The notes beneath the pieces were generated by a model that had not been told where the DNA came from, searched no databases, and worked only from the letters and a program-made list of their open reading frames with translations. Shown here in pieces: positions 11,801-22,100 of a stretch of DNA of 64,000 nt. How positions within the stretch are numbered: the stretch's first letter is position 1; each line of letters begins with the position of its first letter. This DNA comes from Agelas oroides (lineage: Eukaryota > Porifera > Demospongiae > Agelasida > Agelasidae), in NCBI GenBank assembly GCA_949130485.1, contig OX422194.1, forward strand, positions 1,714,641 to 1,778,640. Direction: 5' to 3'. Both the position numbers and the translations under genes were made by a program.

Positions 11801-14800
11801 GTCTCGTGCCCGTGTGTACCCAGTCTCGTGCCCGTGTGTACCCTGCTACCACTCAAGAAACGTCCAGATAGAGGCAGATTTTACCACCTCTGTCATCAGA
11901 TGACCAACCAGATATATTGTTGACGTACCTGGTAAAGCACTTGACCTGTGTGTTTTCTTCATGAAACTGCACCCATAGTGCTACGTAGTCTACACGTATG
12001 GGCAGCCTTGTACCCAGGCAAAGATTTTACTGTCTGGAAATAAATTAAGACAATCCAGAGACTCAGATATGAAATGCTGGAAATGCAAACTGCTTCAACC
12101 GCTTTCAGGTGCTTGTGTGCAAAGAAGCCTTGTCATGGTCATGTGTATGAGTTGTTAGACTCTAAATTGCCAGCAGTGTGAGCTTTCACTGATTGACAGA
12201 CAGACCGACTGACGAACATGACTAAGTACTTTAACCCTGCTATGCACGTGTGCACACATGGTAATACTTTGTCAACCATGGGATACACATTATGTTTAGG
12301 GAGGAGGCAGTGAGGACAGACGCTTACCGCAGCATGGCCTTTGCTTGAAGGTGCAAGTTGTGTGAAAACAGAAACGTTTAAAGTACTTCAACAAACCACA
12401 CACACATGTACACACACGCTCTAAATAGCCACAAGCAAGAGCTTGGGTACAAAACTATGCACACCACTTACACATCTGCTACACATGTATGCGTTTGAGA
12501 CACTTGTCTGACATGCATCTTGGTAGGTGAGTCCGAGCAACCCTCACAACCAACACGAGTGATTTCTGTCTAGGCCACTATTTTTGTAGTTTCTTATCCC
12601 CAGCCGCACACTTTATTGCGGCCCACGTCTCTGTCCATTATGGCCATTATTGTGTACTTATCAATTTCATATGCATAAATAATGCCGATTTACATGTTGA
12701 TTTGTAACTGCTTGTACATGGACTGCAAAAGATGCTTAGACTCTTGCCTCATGTTGGAATAAAGAGAATTGAGGCAAAAATAGAGGAAAGTGAAAAGGCC
12801 AGCAGCCGTCAGGAACCGAACCCAGAATCAGCTCCCACAATCCTCTATATGTACTGCACAGGTGGTACTGAAATGCCTCAGTTGCACACCCGGCAGCCAC
12901 TCAGTATGTGCCATCTGCAGAACTCCGTTAGGGGTCGACTGGAAAGTTCTCTCCATCAGAAAAGAACCCATGCTTAGCTAAAAGGTGTCTTCTTCCATAA
13001 AACATAAGAGTGTTTACCCCCCAAATACTACATTTCATGGTTCTTTGCAGGGAGCGTGGCCTATCAAATCTAGGACTTGGAAGCTGAGCTTTTTTTTTGG
13101 CAGTCAACAAATAATGGTAATGGCCACCTGCTGCATGAACTTCAGGGAAAGTCCCTCATGAGAAACTGGGCAGAGTGTAGTAGAGTCAAGTGAGTGAAGT
13201 AGAGCCATGGCAGAGTCAAATAGAGTCAAGTAGAGCAATGGCAGAGTGTAGTAGAGTCAAGTAGAGCCATGGCAGAGTGTAGTAGAGTCAAGTAGAGCAA
13301 TGGCAGAGTGTAGTAGAGTCAAATAGAGTCAAGTGGAGTCAAGTAGAGCCATGGCAGAGTGTAGTAGAGTCAAGTGGAGTCAAGTAGAGCCATGGCAGAG
13401 TGTAGTAGAGTCAAGTAGAGTCAAGTAGAGCAATGGCAGAGTCAAATAGAGTCAAGTGGAGTCAAGTAGAGTCAAGTAGACCCAAGTACAGCCATGGCAG
13501 AGTGTAGTAGAGTCAAATAGAGTCAAGTGGAGTCAAGTAGAGCAATGGTAGTGTGTGTGATACTATTGTGCAGCAAATAGTGGTCCTCTATACGCGAACT
13601 ACTTGTCCTAATATGACACAACAGTAGGGGGCTCTGCTCACACAACAGTAGGGGCTCTGCTCCATGTTTACCAGTTGACATGAAAAGTGCATACCTCATT
13701 GTACACACAAGAGAAATCTCCTTCATTCATTACCACATTGTACACAGAAGCCATTTCCATGAAACAACGCTAATATACTTACAAAGCAGACTGTTTACCC
13801 ATACATGAGCGGAAAAATAAAAGCCTTATACTTTCAAACAACAGCCAGCCATACTGACTCCTGGGTCTAGTGAATCTTACACATTTTGTTTGTTTCTCTT
13901 GCTAGCAAAAGTTCTAGTGTAGCTGGTGTGTTCTGCATCCCCACAGCTCATGAATGAGCTCGTCCTTTGTATAATTGCCCTTTGGTGGTTCTCTATTTTA
14001 TGTACAGAGGTTCCTCATGGGAATGGGCAACTTGACACCAAAGTGGTAGAAAGAAAATGGAAATTCCACAGATTCCACAGCAAATTGTGGGCAATGAGGT
14101 TTAGTACAATCTCTCTTTAATCTTTGTTGTAAATACCATAAATGGTAAAACGGCATAGTCGTTGTTAATAATTATTATTTTTATGACTGTTTGTACCTGG
14201 AGGTATCTCATCAACGCCTGCTTTGGTGTAGGCCCATCCTTGCCCTTCTGTGAGTCAAGCCCAAAGCCAATGCTGATTTGGTAGTGAAGGATGAGCGTCC
14301 ATATCAGACCAAGGATCAATTTCAGGTTGCCGTTCACGATGTCACCACTGCCTGTAAGGAGAAAAATGGAGGGAGGGAAGAAAGGGGTTTGCATTTTGAT
14401 GATACTCCAAGACTGGAAGCAGGTAATATATTATCCCTGCTAGAAGGAACATCTAGTATAAACCGCTCTTTTTCCGACTGCCTAGAGAGAGCCATATACC
14501 ACGCCCACCAAAACTATTCCTCACCGATATTGACAAGGCGAATGCGCTCCTTCTTCATGATGAAATCTAGAGTCAACTGGACATTCTCCATGCGCTGGGC
14601 GTGAACCCGCGGCTTCTTGTTGTAGCGGCCGAGCTTCTTCTGCGAGAGGACCTCGAGAAGAACGATAAGGCGTACGCCATCGCTCAGGTCCGTGGAGAGG
14701 TCATCGATGCGCAGGTTCTGCACCTTGATGTGCTCGTTGCACCATCGCGTGAAGGTCTTCTTCTGAATCCGCTTCCATTCCGCGTCCAGGTGCTTGTCGC

Positions 14801-14807
14801 TCGCCAT
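1014..14807 (-). CDS. FLN: Filamin, complete four-exon gene
   Basis: Filamin crosslinks actin filaments and scaffolds membrane receptors at the cell cortex. Four exons join in frame: 14807-14525, 14351-14197, 10410-10222 and 5801-1014, all with GT-AG introns (phases 1, 0, 0), giving about 1,804 aa. The N-terminus has two calponin-homology domains (CH1 about residues 10-120, CH2 about 135-235), with the typical words LKLILGLIWTLILHY and DWLGIPQ. These are followed by 16 filamin-type Ig repeats, each opening like DPSKVKAFGPG and closing like IPGSPFEV. The order matches vertebrate filamin (CH-CH-rod), but the rod is shorter than the usual 24 repeats. The start ATG at 14807 opens MASDKHLDAEWKRIQ, directly before CH1, as expected. 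Repeat 9 carries a Ser/Thr/Pro/Arg-rich insertion. The family call is very secure. Repeat numbering and the claim that no further 5' exon exists are by eye. Confidence 0.95.
6014..6473. repeat. Intronic direct duplication of about 100 bp
   Basis: A block beginning TGTACAAGAGTTAATGGGGA occurs at 6014-6116 and again at 6379-6473, nearly identical. The second copy lacks about 10 bases (CACATGAATC) present in the first. The two copies are direct and about 365 bp apart. Confidence 0.85.
6595..7161. mobile_element. TIR element of about 565 bp (MITE-like)
   Basis: The left end TACCGTAAACTCTGGTTATT matches the reverse complement of the right end (TACCGTTGACTCTGGTTAAT). Subterminal repeats of TTAGCGC/TTAGGCGCAT occur inside both ends. 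A TA duplication of the Tc1/mariner kind is possible at the limits. No transposase frame is visible, so it looks non-autonomous. Confidence 0.7.
7276..7381. repeat. Long hairpin, arms about 50 bp
   Basis: The core arms around TCTGTTCCAGATTTTCTTTC and its complement are nearly perfect and almost touch at the centre (about 7325-7330). Outer parts (AGCCTCGAACCTAG and CTGGGTTTAAGGCT) also pair imperfectly. It is a snapback-type MITE. Confidence 0.75.
7602..7655. mobile_element. Foldback element of the TAGCCT...CCCAGGCC family
   Basis: Arms TCTAGCCTTGTACCCAGGCC and GGCCTGGGTACGAGGCTAGA enclose a 14-base loop. This is a minimal copy of the dispersed family described at 17811-18012. Confidence 0.75.
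8042..8209. repeat. 28-bp minisatellite, 6 copies
   Basis: Six adjacent copies of a 28-base unit (contains TTTGTACATGCGTTCTTCGT), nearly identical, lie inside filamin intron 3. Confidence 0.95.
8407..8577. mobile_element. hAT-like MITE, 171 bp, with 8-bp target duplication
   Basis: The ends read CAGTGGTGTAGC and GCTACGCCACTG. Flanking them is a perfect 8-base direct repeat CTTGGACC (8399-8406 and 8578-8585). CAGTGGCGTAGC-type ends with 8-bp duplications are typical of hAT transposons. There is no coding capacity. Confidence 0.88.
8585..8720. mobile_element. Partial copy of the TAGCCT...CCCAGGCC MITE family
   Basis: Interior words such as AGACATTGATG and GTAAGTGATCA, followed by an end CTGGGAACCAGGCTA, match the element at 17811-18012. 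The left end is missing. Confidence 0.6.
9285..9361 (-). tRNA. tRNA-Thr(AGT)-like sequence, probably pseudogene or SINE head
   Basis: On the minus strand this folds as a tRNA. The anticodon stem TCTGA/TCAGA encloses loop CTAGTAT (anticodon AGT, threonine). The T arm is TTGGG-TTCGAAT-CCCAG with a good B box (GGTTCGAATCC). The acceptor strands GGGTCCG and TGGATCC pair with GU wobbles, but one extra base sits between the T stem and the acceptor. A T-run follows. The imperfect geometry and similar B-box sequences with related tails elsewhere in the window suggest a tRNA-derived SINE rather than a working gene. Confidence 0.55.
9565..9594. repeat. G homopolymer run
   Basis: A run of about 20 consecutive G on the plus strand, next to GTGGGTGAATGGGTGTGGTG. 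It is a strong G-quadruplex candidate. Confidence 0.8.
10222..10410 (-). CDS. FLN: Filamin exon 3: CH2 domain
   Basis: The exon has 63 codons from acceptor CACACAG|GAAAAACTCC to donor CCACAG|GTGTGTG. It reads EKLPDKPFTNMTTDWNDGTL through ASLVDSIAPGLCPE to AEDWLGIPQ, the heart of CH2. It is isolated between two long repeat-rich introns of about 3.8 and 4.4 kb. Confidence 0.93.
10441..10575. repeat. GGA-rich purine tract
   Basis: About 135 bases of almost pure G and A on the plus strand, immediately 5' of the filamin exon 3 acceptor side. The glutamate/glycine/arginine-rich translation is a by-product. Confidence 0.85.
11483..11845. repeat. 22-bp minisatellite, about 16 copies
   Basis: Tandem units of GTGCCCATGTGTACCTAGTC plus two bases, varying at a few positions (CCTAGTCTAG, CCCGTG, CCCAGT). 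The array lies in filamin intron 2. Confidence 0.93.
12775..12890 (-). mobile_element. tRNA-derived SINE fragment
   Basis: On the minus strand a B-box sequence GGGTTCGGTTCCTG is followed about 25 bases on by CTTTTCACTTTCCTCTATTT. The same tail and the upstream word ACATATAGAG recur in the copy near 19725. Confidence 0.5.
13160..13550. repeat. Minisatellite built on AGTAGAGTCAAGTAGAGCC
   Basis: Irregular tandem units mix GTAGAGTCAAGTAGAG, GGAGTCA and CCATGGCAGAGTGTAGTAG. The reverse complement of the same unit makes up the array at 20285-20515. Confidence 0.92.
14197..14351 (-). CDS. FLN: Filamin exon 2: end of CH1
   Basis: The exon runs from acceptor CCTTACAG|GC to donor CTCCAG|GTACAA and encodes about 52 residues, including DIVNGNLKLILGLIWTLI. 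The first intron is only 173 bp. Phase 1 in and phase 0 out agree with the neighbouring exons. Confidence 0.92.
14525..14807 (-). CDS. FLN: Filamin exon 1: N-terminus and first part of CH1
   Basis: The exon encodes residues 1-94, starting MASDKHLDAEWKRIQ and ending LVNI plus the first base of a Gly codon. The donor is ATCG|GTGAGG (GT at 14524-14523). It contains the actin-binding first helices of CH1 (TFTRWCNEH, DGVRLIVLLEVLS). No upstream in-frame extension was needed. Confidence 0.92.
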
Positions 14808-17425
14808 CTGGTAATCGTCCCTGCGTACGTGTGTAGTACGTGAGTGGGAGGAAGGAGTAGAGGATTAGACACTAATACAACTGCTCAAGTAAACAAACGG
14901 CTTTGCCCACGCTGTATGTTAGCGTGCATGCAATTGGAGGCGGCATACATTCGCGCGCACATCGCTAGAGTAAAGCAGCTTGCTTACAAACCCAGTTACT
15001 CACATCTTGTTTCTTCTTCCCCGTAGCTAGTTGCAAAAACACTCGCAAAACTGTGTACAATGCTAGCTACACAACACAGGCTATCAATATATGGCCTCTC
15101 AGCTCAACTCCAGAACGCTTCAGCAACTCTAATGCCCTTATTTGGCAATACTATTCCTCCCTTCCTCTCCCTTGTTCTGACCAATTTGTAGCTCAAATTC
15201 CTGCTCAAATTCCAGGTCAGATTTCCTTACCTTGTAGTTCGTTTGTCTGTGGCCGTGTGGGCAAGAGACGGTAAACACTGGCTCTGTGGGCGCGTCTCGG
15301 CTAACCGAAGTACAAGCGACACAATGAATACAATTATCCACAGGAAATGACAAAGGCGAACAACTTGGCTCATAATGTTGACCACATCTAACATGCAACA
15401 AATTCCAGGCCGAATTATTGTGATCACCTCATCGGTAACCACAGTTGTAAGCAGTAATAGAGACAGCATAGTTAGAATAGTTTTGTAACCCTCAGGTATT
15501 AGAAGGAAACCAGTTTTGGTGCAGATCCAGTGCTGAGTCTGTATCACAGTCACATATGGGATGTTTAGCATGTGCATTTAGGCTGAGGATAGCTAACTGC
15601 CATGTCAAATCTTCATGCATAAAAAGTGTAGTCTCGCAGAGCCAGAGTCTGGCTCCGAGAGGAATAAAAGTGGGAGTTAGTAGCATAGATAATACAATCT
15701 AGAAACCAATCGAATTCTAACGTGACATTATTAGCCACATCAGTCCTAACCCAGCGTGTACCTTATGACATTCTGTCACCAACAGACCATCAGCTGCCTG
15801 GTATGGAACTTGCAATTAAGGTTACAGCATGGTTGACCGCTCAGGCTCCATCTTCATCTGCAAGTTTCATGATGACTGTAGCATTGCTACCATGTACATA
15901 GGCGTAGGAACCGGGAGGGGGGGCACCGGGGGCATGTGCCCCCCCAAGTTTACATAAATTGTTATATAATTGCTCACTACTCTATGTATAGTTTGAAACT
16001 GTGCCCCCCCCCCCAAATCAAAAAGTCTTTCCTATGCCACTGATGTAGCTAGCTAGCTACACTGAATTGGTCATTTACACAATGCTAACCTGACACATTT
16101 AGTGGAAATATCAAGTTGAAGGTTAAGTGAAAAATGCATGGGTATCAAAACCAGAGCTCCTTGGTTTTGAGTTGCCAGTGAGCTTTGATCACCATAATAT
16201 GCATGCAACGTGAGACTGAAACATTTGCAGGTCCTGCGCTGTATAACACAGAGGATTATTGTGAGGGCTAGTCACACAAGTCACATGGACATTCTTGTGA
16301 GGCTCACTGTTACATTGTGAATTAAAGACAGGTGTCCTTGATACTCACTCCTGACAAGCATGCTGTGTGACAATTAATAGGACAAGAAATCCATTTTGTG
16401 CCAATTTTGGCAAAGTTCAGTGCTGAATGTGCCATTATAAAAACAGTACACCGAAATGTGCCATTAATGAAAGACAGGTATAGGTCAGCTGTCGATCCTT
16501 GATATACTCGCTCCTGACAAGCATGCTGTGTAACAAAGATGAACAAATTACACGTACATACATGTATGTATACCCATAGGCTACTGTATTGTTGGGTAAC
16601 CAATTATGCTTATCACATGATGTAATAGTGATGTAATACAGTGGCAGTGCACCAGGCATAGAACCCCAAGTGATTTGGTCACGTTTAAGTGATTTTTCCC
16701 CCTTCCTTTTTCCTTTGGCACAGCTTGATATACATGCAGTTATGTAAGTGTTCAATGTTGCCAACTACAGTCTTGTAAACACACTCTGTTTGCCAGTACA
16801 GTAGACACTCACTAATCCAAATAGCCTTGTACCAATAAATTGTTAAGATTAGTGAAATTTTTCAAATTGGTGAAAAAATACATTAGCCAAGATGCATGCA
16901 TCTTAGCTAATGTGCATGCTCCTTAGGTTGAGGGTTCACTGCATAGAGTCATCCAGGAAATGTGTACTTAAGTTGAGGATTTGCTGGATGTCAATCATCT
17001 GGAAAGTGTGTTCTTCAGTCGAGACATTTTTGGATATCATCCGGCAAATATGTTCTAAGTTGAGAGTTGCTGGACGCTATCTAGCAACTATAAATGTAGA
17101 TAACTATAAAAATTTTGGTTAAAATTTCTGTTTACAAGGGCACTTCATTTTCAATGTCTTATTTAGTTAGGATGTTGTTAGTGGGGGTAGTGAGGCTCTA
17201 CTATAGCAGTTACTGTCTAGAAGGCCACATGCTCCTGAAAACCCCATGAGGGTTGGATACAGTGCACGTTCATCACGCCAACACACAAACTATCCAAGTT
17301 AGGCTTGTAGCTAATAATATTGATGAATATCAACACACAATTAATGAGAACACATCAAGTAGAATAAAACATGACTAAGGTCTGACATACAAACAGAGAT
17401 CACCATATCATTGACTAGATTCATA
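14808..17425. other. Intergenic region between filamin 5' end and POLR1A 3' end
   Basis: I see no gene. The filamin promoter should lie just above 14807, but no core element stands out. A MITE is at 15895-16066 and a partial direct repeat (CTCCTGACAAGCATGCTGTG) at about 16322-16380 and 16480-16535. Confidence 0.6.
15895..16066. mobile_element. MITE with C/G-run interior
   Basis: Related ends TACATAGGCGTAGGAA and the complement of TTCCTATGCCACTGATGTA flank a core with GGGGGCATGTGCCCCCC and a run of 13 C. The same core motif recurs near 54045 and 60905. Confidence 0.6.
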
Positions 17426-19180
17426 TCAGCATAATGATTGGAGGAGTTCAAAACATCCTGTTCCACCATGAACGACTCTTCCGGCCACTAGGCATGCAGA
17501 GGGAGACTTGAGCATGTCTGTATCACCAGCAACTGTTGCACCCTTCAGGAAGTGCATCGTAGTCTCAAAACTCATCTTCTGAAAAGGAGAGCTGTTTGTC
17601 TCCATCCCTATTCTGTTGAAGGCTTTATAGGAGCCTTCAAACGTCATGTAGTCTGCTATAAGAGCAAGATGCCTGTAATCCACCGCTATTCCATACACCT
17701 TGAACACACTGGAAATTTCCTGCATAATGTACCAGTATAATGCAGACCCTTGAGTTTCTCATAAACAAAGAAGATGTACTTCACTTGTTATACTAAGTAT
17801 TCTGTTAGCCTTATTCCCAGGCCTTCCTACCATGCAGTTTTTGATCAATGGAGGGGCTTAGTTGGTTGGGGATCCTCCCCCATTCTGTCTACGTACCTAC
17901 TTAGACATTGATGTCATTCATGTGATAAATGCTCCCAGGCCTCCCCCATTCTGTTTTTGCATACTGTAAGTGATCACAAACTAGACAGTGGGAAGGCCTG
18001 GGAATAAGGCTAGTATTCTGTATTATAATAGTTCAGTGCTGTTGCCTGTCTGTATATGCTGAAATGTGCCACATAATACTTATTGAACCTCTGTGATCCC
18101 TGCCCTTTCTATGGACACTAGTTGTTTCTTTTATTGTCGTTTCTATAGTATGCAAATTTCTGAGTGTCTTGCCCGCACGGTAGGTCTGCTATTAAGGGCT
18201 CAGAACCAGAGTGGGCTAATCAAAAGCAAATCATATCACAGGTAATATCAGGTATCATACCTAGAAATGTTGGACATGTCCTGTGGCAGGTTTACCTAGA
18301 AATGTTGTGAGGGGTATACCTGGGTACACATCCTGTAAAGGGTACACATCCTGTAATGGGTGCATACCTACTATACTGTGGCATGTGTACCTGGAAACGT
18401 TGGGTATACATCCTGTAAAGGGTATCTACTAGAAATGTTCAACTCTACTGAAACAAAGCATGCAAGCAACTCAACATTTGGTGAATTAGACAGCCCAGGC
18501 TGTTTCTGAACCCTTCGCATAAAAGAATACCTTGATAATCGCCTTGCCAGCAGCCTCAATGCCGTATGTGCTGGCCATAGCATGGATATTGTTGGTATAG
18601 GTCTTCCTCAGGTCAAGGATATCTGCATACTGCCACAGTACCTGCAACCAGTGCATTGACATTCCTCACAAGAGAATTCTGATAACCACTTCTATACATC
18701 TAGGCTATCCCTTGCAAGCACATAACTTCTAACCTAACACAACCTAAGTACATAACCTTTTGGCTATTGGACTCATCCTGAGCCATCCCGGAGTTCCTTT
18801 CAAAGCTATTGGTCAAGGATTATACACAACTATATGCGCAAATTAACCCTAATAAACCCTACCCAACCAATCAGATTAGAGCTTTGAAAGGCACTCTGGT
18901 GCTTATCCTTCAAAGCTTCTATAAGACATCATCCCTTGCACTAACCTATAAACACATAACTTATTGGTATACTAACCTAACACAACCTAAGTAGATAGCC
19001 TTTTGGCTATTGGACTCATCCTTCAAAGCTTCTACAATACATCATAAAAGTGTTGCTATCAACATTAATAACCTGCAAGTTTACTCCATCAGTCTTCAGT
19101 CTCAGAGCTCCCTCCTCTCCGGGCTCTGTGCTCTCTACGAGGTAGCCCTTTCTGATGTTGGGTATCTCCCACACCACTGA
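17426..19180 (-). CDS. POLR1A: POLR1A C-terminal exons
   Basis: Exons 19180-19073, 18641-18531 and 17719-17426 encode [30 protein letters not shown] then [15 protein letters not shown], and the terminal block [20 protein letters not shown] to [20 protein letters not shown] before TAG at 17426-17428. All junctions are phase 0. Confidence 0.94.
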
Positions 19181-22100
19181 CTGTAAGAATACAACCAGGT
19201 AAGCTTGCAAGACATCCCCTTCCAACACTTTATATATCAAAAAGTGGGGAGGGGCTGTCTTGGTAGGCTAGTGTATGATCAAGAAGGGGCTGTCTTGGTA
19301 GGCTAGTGTATGATCAAGAAGGGGCTGTCTTGGTAGGCTAGTGTATGATCAAGAAGGGGCTGTCTTGCTAGGCTAGTGTATGATCAAGAAGGGGCTGTCT
19401 TGCTAGGCTAGTTATGATCAAGAATGTTTCATAAAGTCTAGCTGACCTTAGGAGCAAGTTTTTCAATCACGGAGGTCACCATCACCTTGCTGTCAATACT
19501 TGGGAACTGCAAATAGGACGTATATAGACAAATCTAGTGACTTCCCAGTTGGCTCCTGTTACCAACAATAAAGAATCATTACACAGAACAAAATACATGC
19601 ATGTAGCATGCAGTCTTGAGCATGTGCTCCTACATGCACTCCTGAAACAAGCAGAAAAACTTGCTTAGAACATCTTGCATTAGCTAGTAATAAAGACCCA
19701 TTGGATGTTATGAAGCGAAATAGAGGAAAGTGAAAACCTGGAAATTGAACTCCATGCAGGGTTCCTGAGGTATTCAGTAAAATGTGCAGAACATATAGAG
19801 AATTGTGAGGGCTGGTGATTATCCTGTGGGTCAGTGGTGGTAGAACACTGATGGCCCAAGCCAGGGATCCTGGGTTCAATTACTGGTGACTCCTGGTTTT
19901 AATCTCTCTATAGTTTGTCTTGTAACATCTAAAATATCTGGAAGCACTCGCGTGTACATGAGTGTATATGAACTACACCTAATAAACTTACCTTAAGTGT
20001 GAGTTGGCACCACAGTTCCTCTGTGGTGTCATAACAGTAGTCCAGTACTGCTCCACTGCTGCTAATGACCTCCTGCAAGAGGAGAGAGGACACCCTCTGC
20101 TGACAACTCACCTTCCTTAGTCTTGCGCTCAGACCCAAACCATAGTCTGGTGACACATGTCTGAATCCTTAAGCTCGCTCCAAAATTTGAGAGCGACCAA
20201 TAAATTGCCGAGTGACATTTTTTAGAATAATGTGAGAGCAAGGAAGAAGCTCACTTACAAGGCTTTAGCACCTCTGAGTCACCAGACCGCTCTACTTGAC
20301 TCTACTACACTCTTCCAAGGCTCTACTTGACTCTACTACATTCTACCATGGCTCTACTTGACTCTACTACATTCTATATACCATGGCTCTACTTGACTCT
20401 ACTACATTCTACCACACTCTACCATGGCTCTACTTGACTCTACTTGACTCTACTACATTCTACCACATTCTACCATGGCTCTGTTTGACTCTACTTGTCT
20501 CTTCCATGGCTCAACATCTACCTGACCTTACATGACTCCTTCCTCCACGAGTATGAGACTAGCTAAGAGCCAGACAGTCTGCCCTAATGAGGGTACAACT
20601 GAAGGCATTGAAAGCTTTGCAAGTGGAGTATATGGAGGTTTCTACCGGGTCCCGACCATCTCAGTTTCACAGTGTCTTGAAATGAAAGTGAGAGGATTAC
20701 ACACTCACCCTTACTCTCTCCAGGTTCATGGCAGCAGCTGCTTCAGTAGGTGAAGGAATGTTCCGTTCACTACTCAGTGACTCCATTTCATCATCTGCAT
20801 GTGTCAGTGTGAACACTCATCATTACTACCCTTTCTATAAGGTGTGGCTGAGAATCAGTAAAGACTAGACTAGATTAGTTGCACAGACTTGACCGTCCTA
20901 GCTTGGTGAAACAATAAATGGGGAGATGGAGTCCATGTGCAACTTTACCCCATAGTAGTTATACATTTGTTAGAAATTTAATAAAGACAATTTAATAAAG
21001 GCAACTTAATAAAGGCAACCTGCTTCCTGTTTTCATTACTCACAAATATCTGAGCAATAAGACATGAGCTTGGGGCCCTCATTAAAACCTGGACCGCCCG
21101 AACCGGACCAGACCAGACTGACCATAAGTGCACTGGAAGTAGCTGTTATTGTGTGCACAGTATGCCAGCAGGATAGGAATAGTCAAGCAGTAATAGTTTT
21201 CAGAGCCTTCAGATTTACCTCGAGTCATCCCTGTCTTGTGCATGTGCATGAACTGTGAGTGTTGCCTTTGACACTTGGTCTATTCATGTTGAAAATTAAC
21301 TATAATGATCAAGACTTTGAGCCAATAATTGCAAGAAGACCATCTTCAACCCTACACTGCAAAAACACTTCGACCACACGTTGTCTCAGTTGCATCAGTA
21401 TGACCAAGGAATGCTACTTTCTTGAAAGTTCATTGAGGAGCTTTTTCATTAGTTACATTAGCTAGTCTCTTCTTTCAGAAGACCTATTTGGCTATATTCC
21501 TGGCATTTCTACCACAACCATGCAACCAAGGAACTCTCCAGGGGCAGATGTGTAAGATGAAAGAAACCTCACCAGAAATGCTGAATTATAGGCTTTCTGA
21601 AAGGAGATACTAGCTTCTCAACTACACTCTGGTTCAAATTGTAAGCACTCCTTGAACTTGACATGTCACACACACAAAAGGAATGCAACTGAGGTGACCA
21701 AAGTATGGTTGAAGTAACCTAAACCTTTTCACAGTGATATATATATAATATAGTTTCCATTCTGTACCTTCAGATTCTGCCCTGCTAGCAGACCCCCTCC
21801 CAGTCATGTGACCACTCTCTTCATCTGATGCTTCATCTGCAAATGGCCAGATGGCATCCAAGTAACTATGCAGTACTAGTAGTATCAGAGTTAGTTAGTT
21901 TCTAGCCTCCTTCCTGGGCTTCTGCCCAGCTTCTTCATTGCTTACTACAAGTGATGAAAGTCTGAAAGAAGCAGTTGTCACGCTTCCATAAGCTCATCCC
22001 TGATACCATGATAGTCCATCATCACAGTATATTATGCAGACATACATTGGCACAGATTAACTATACTCACTCTCTCTCTACAAGCAGACACACACTGTCT

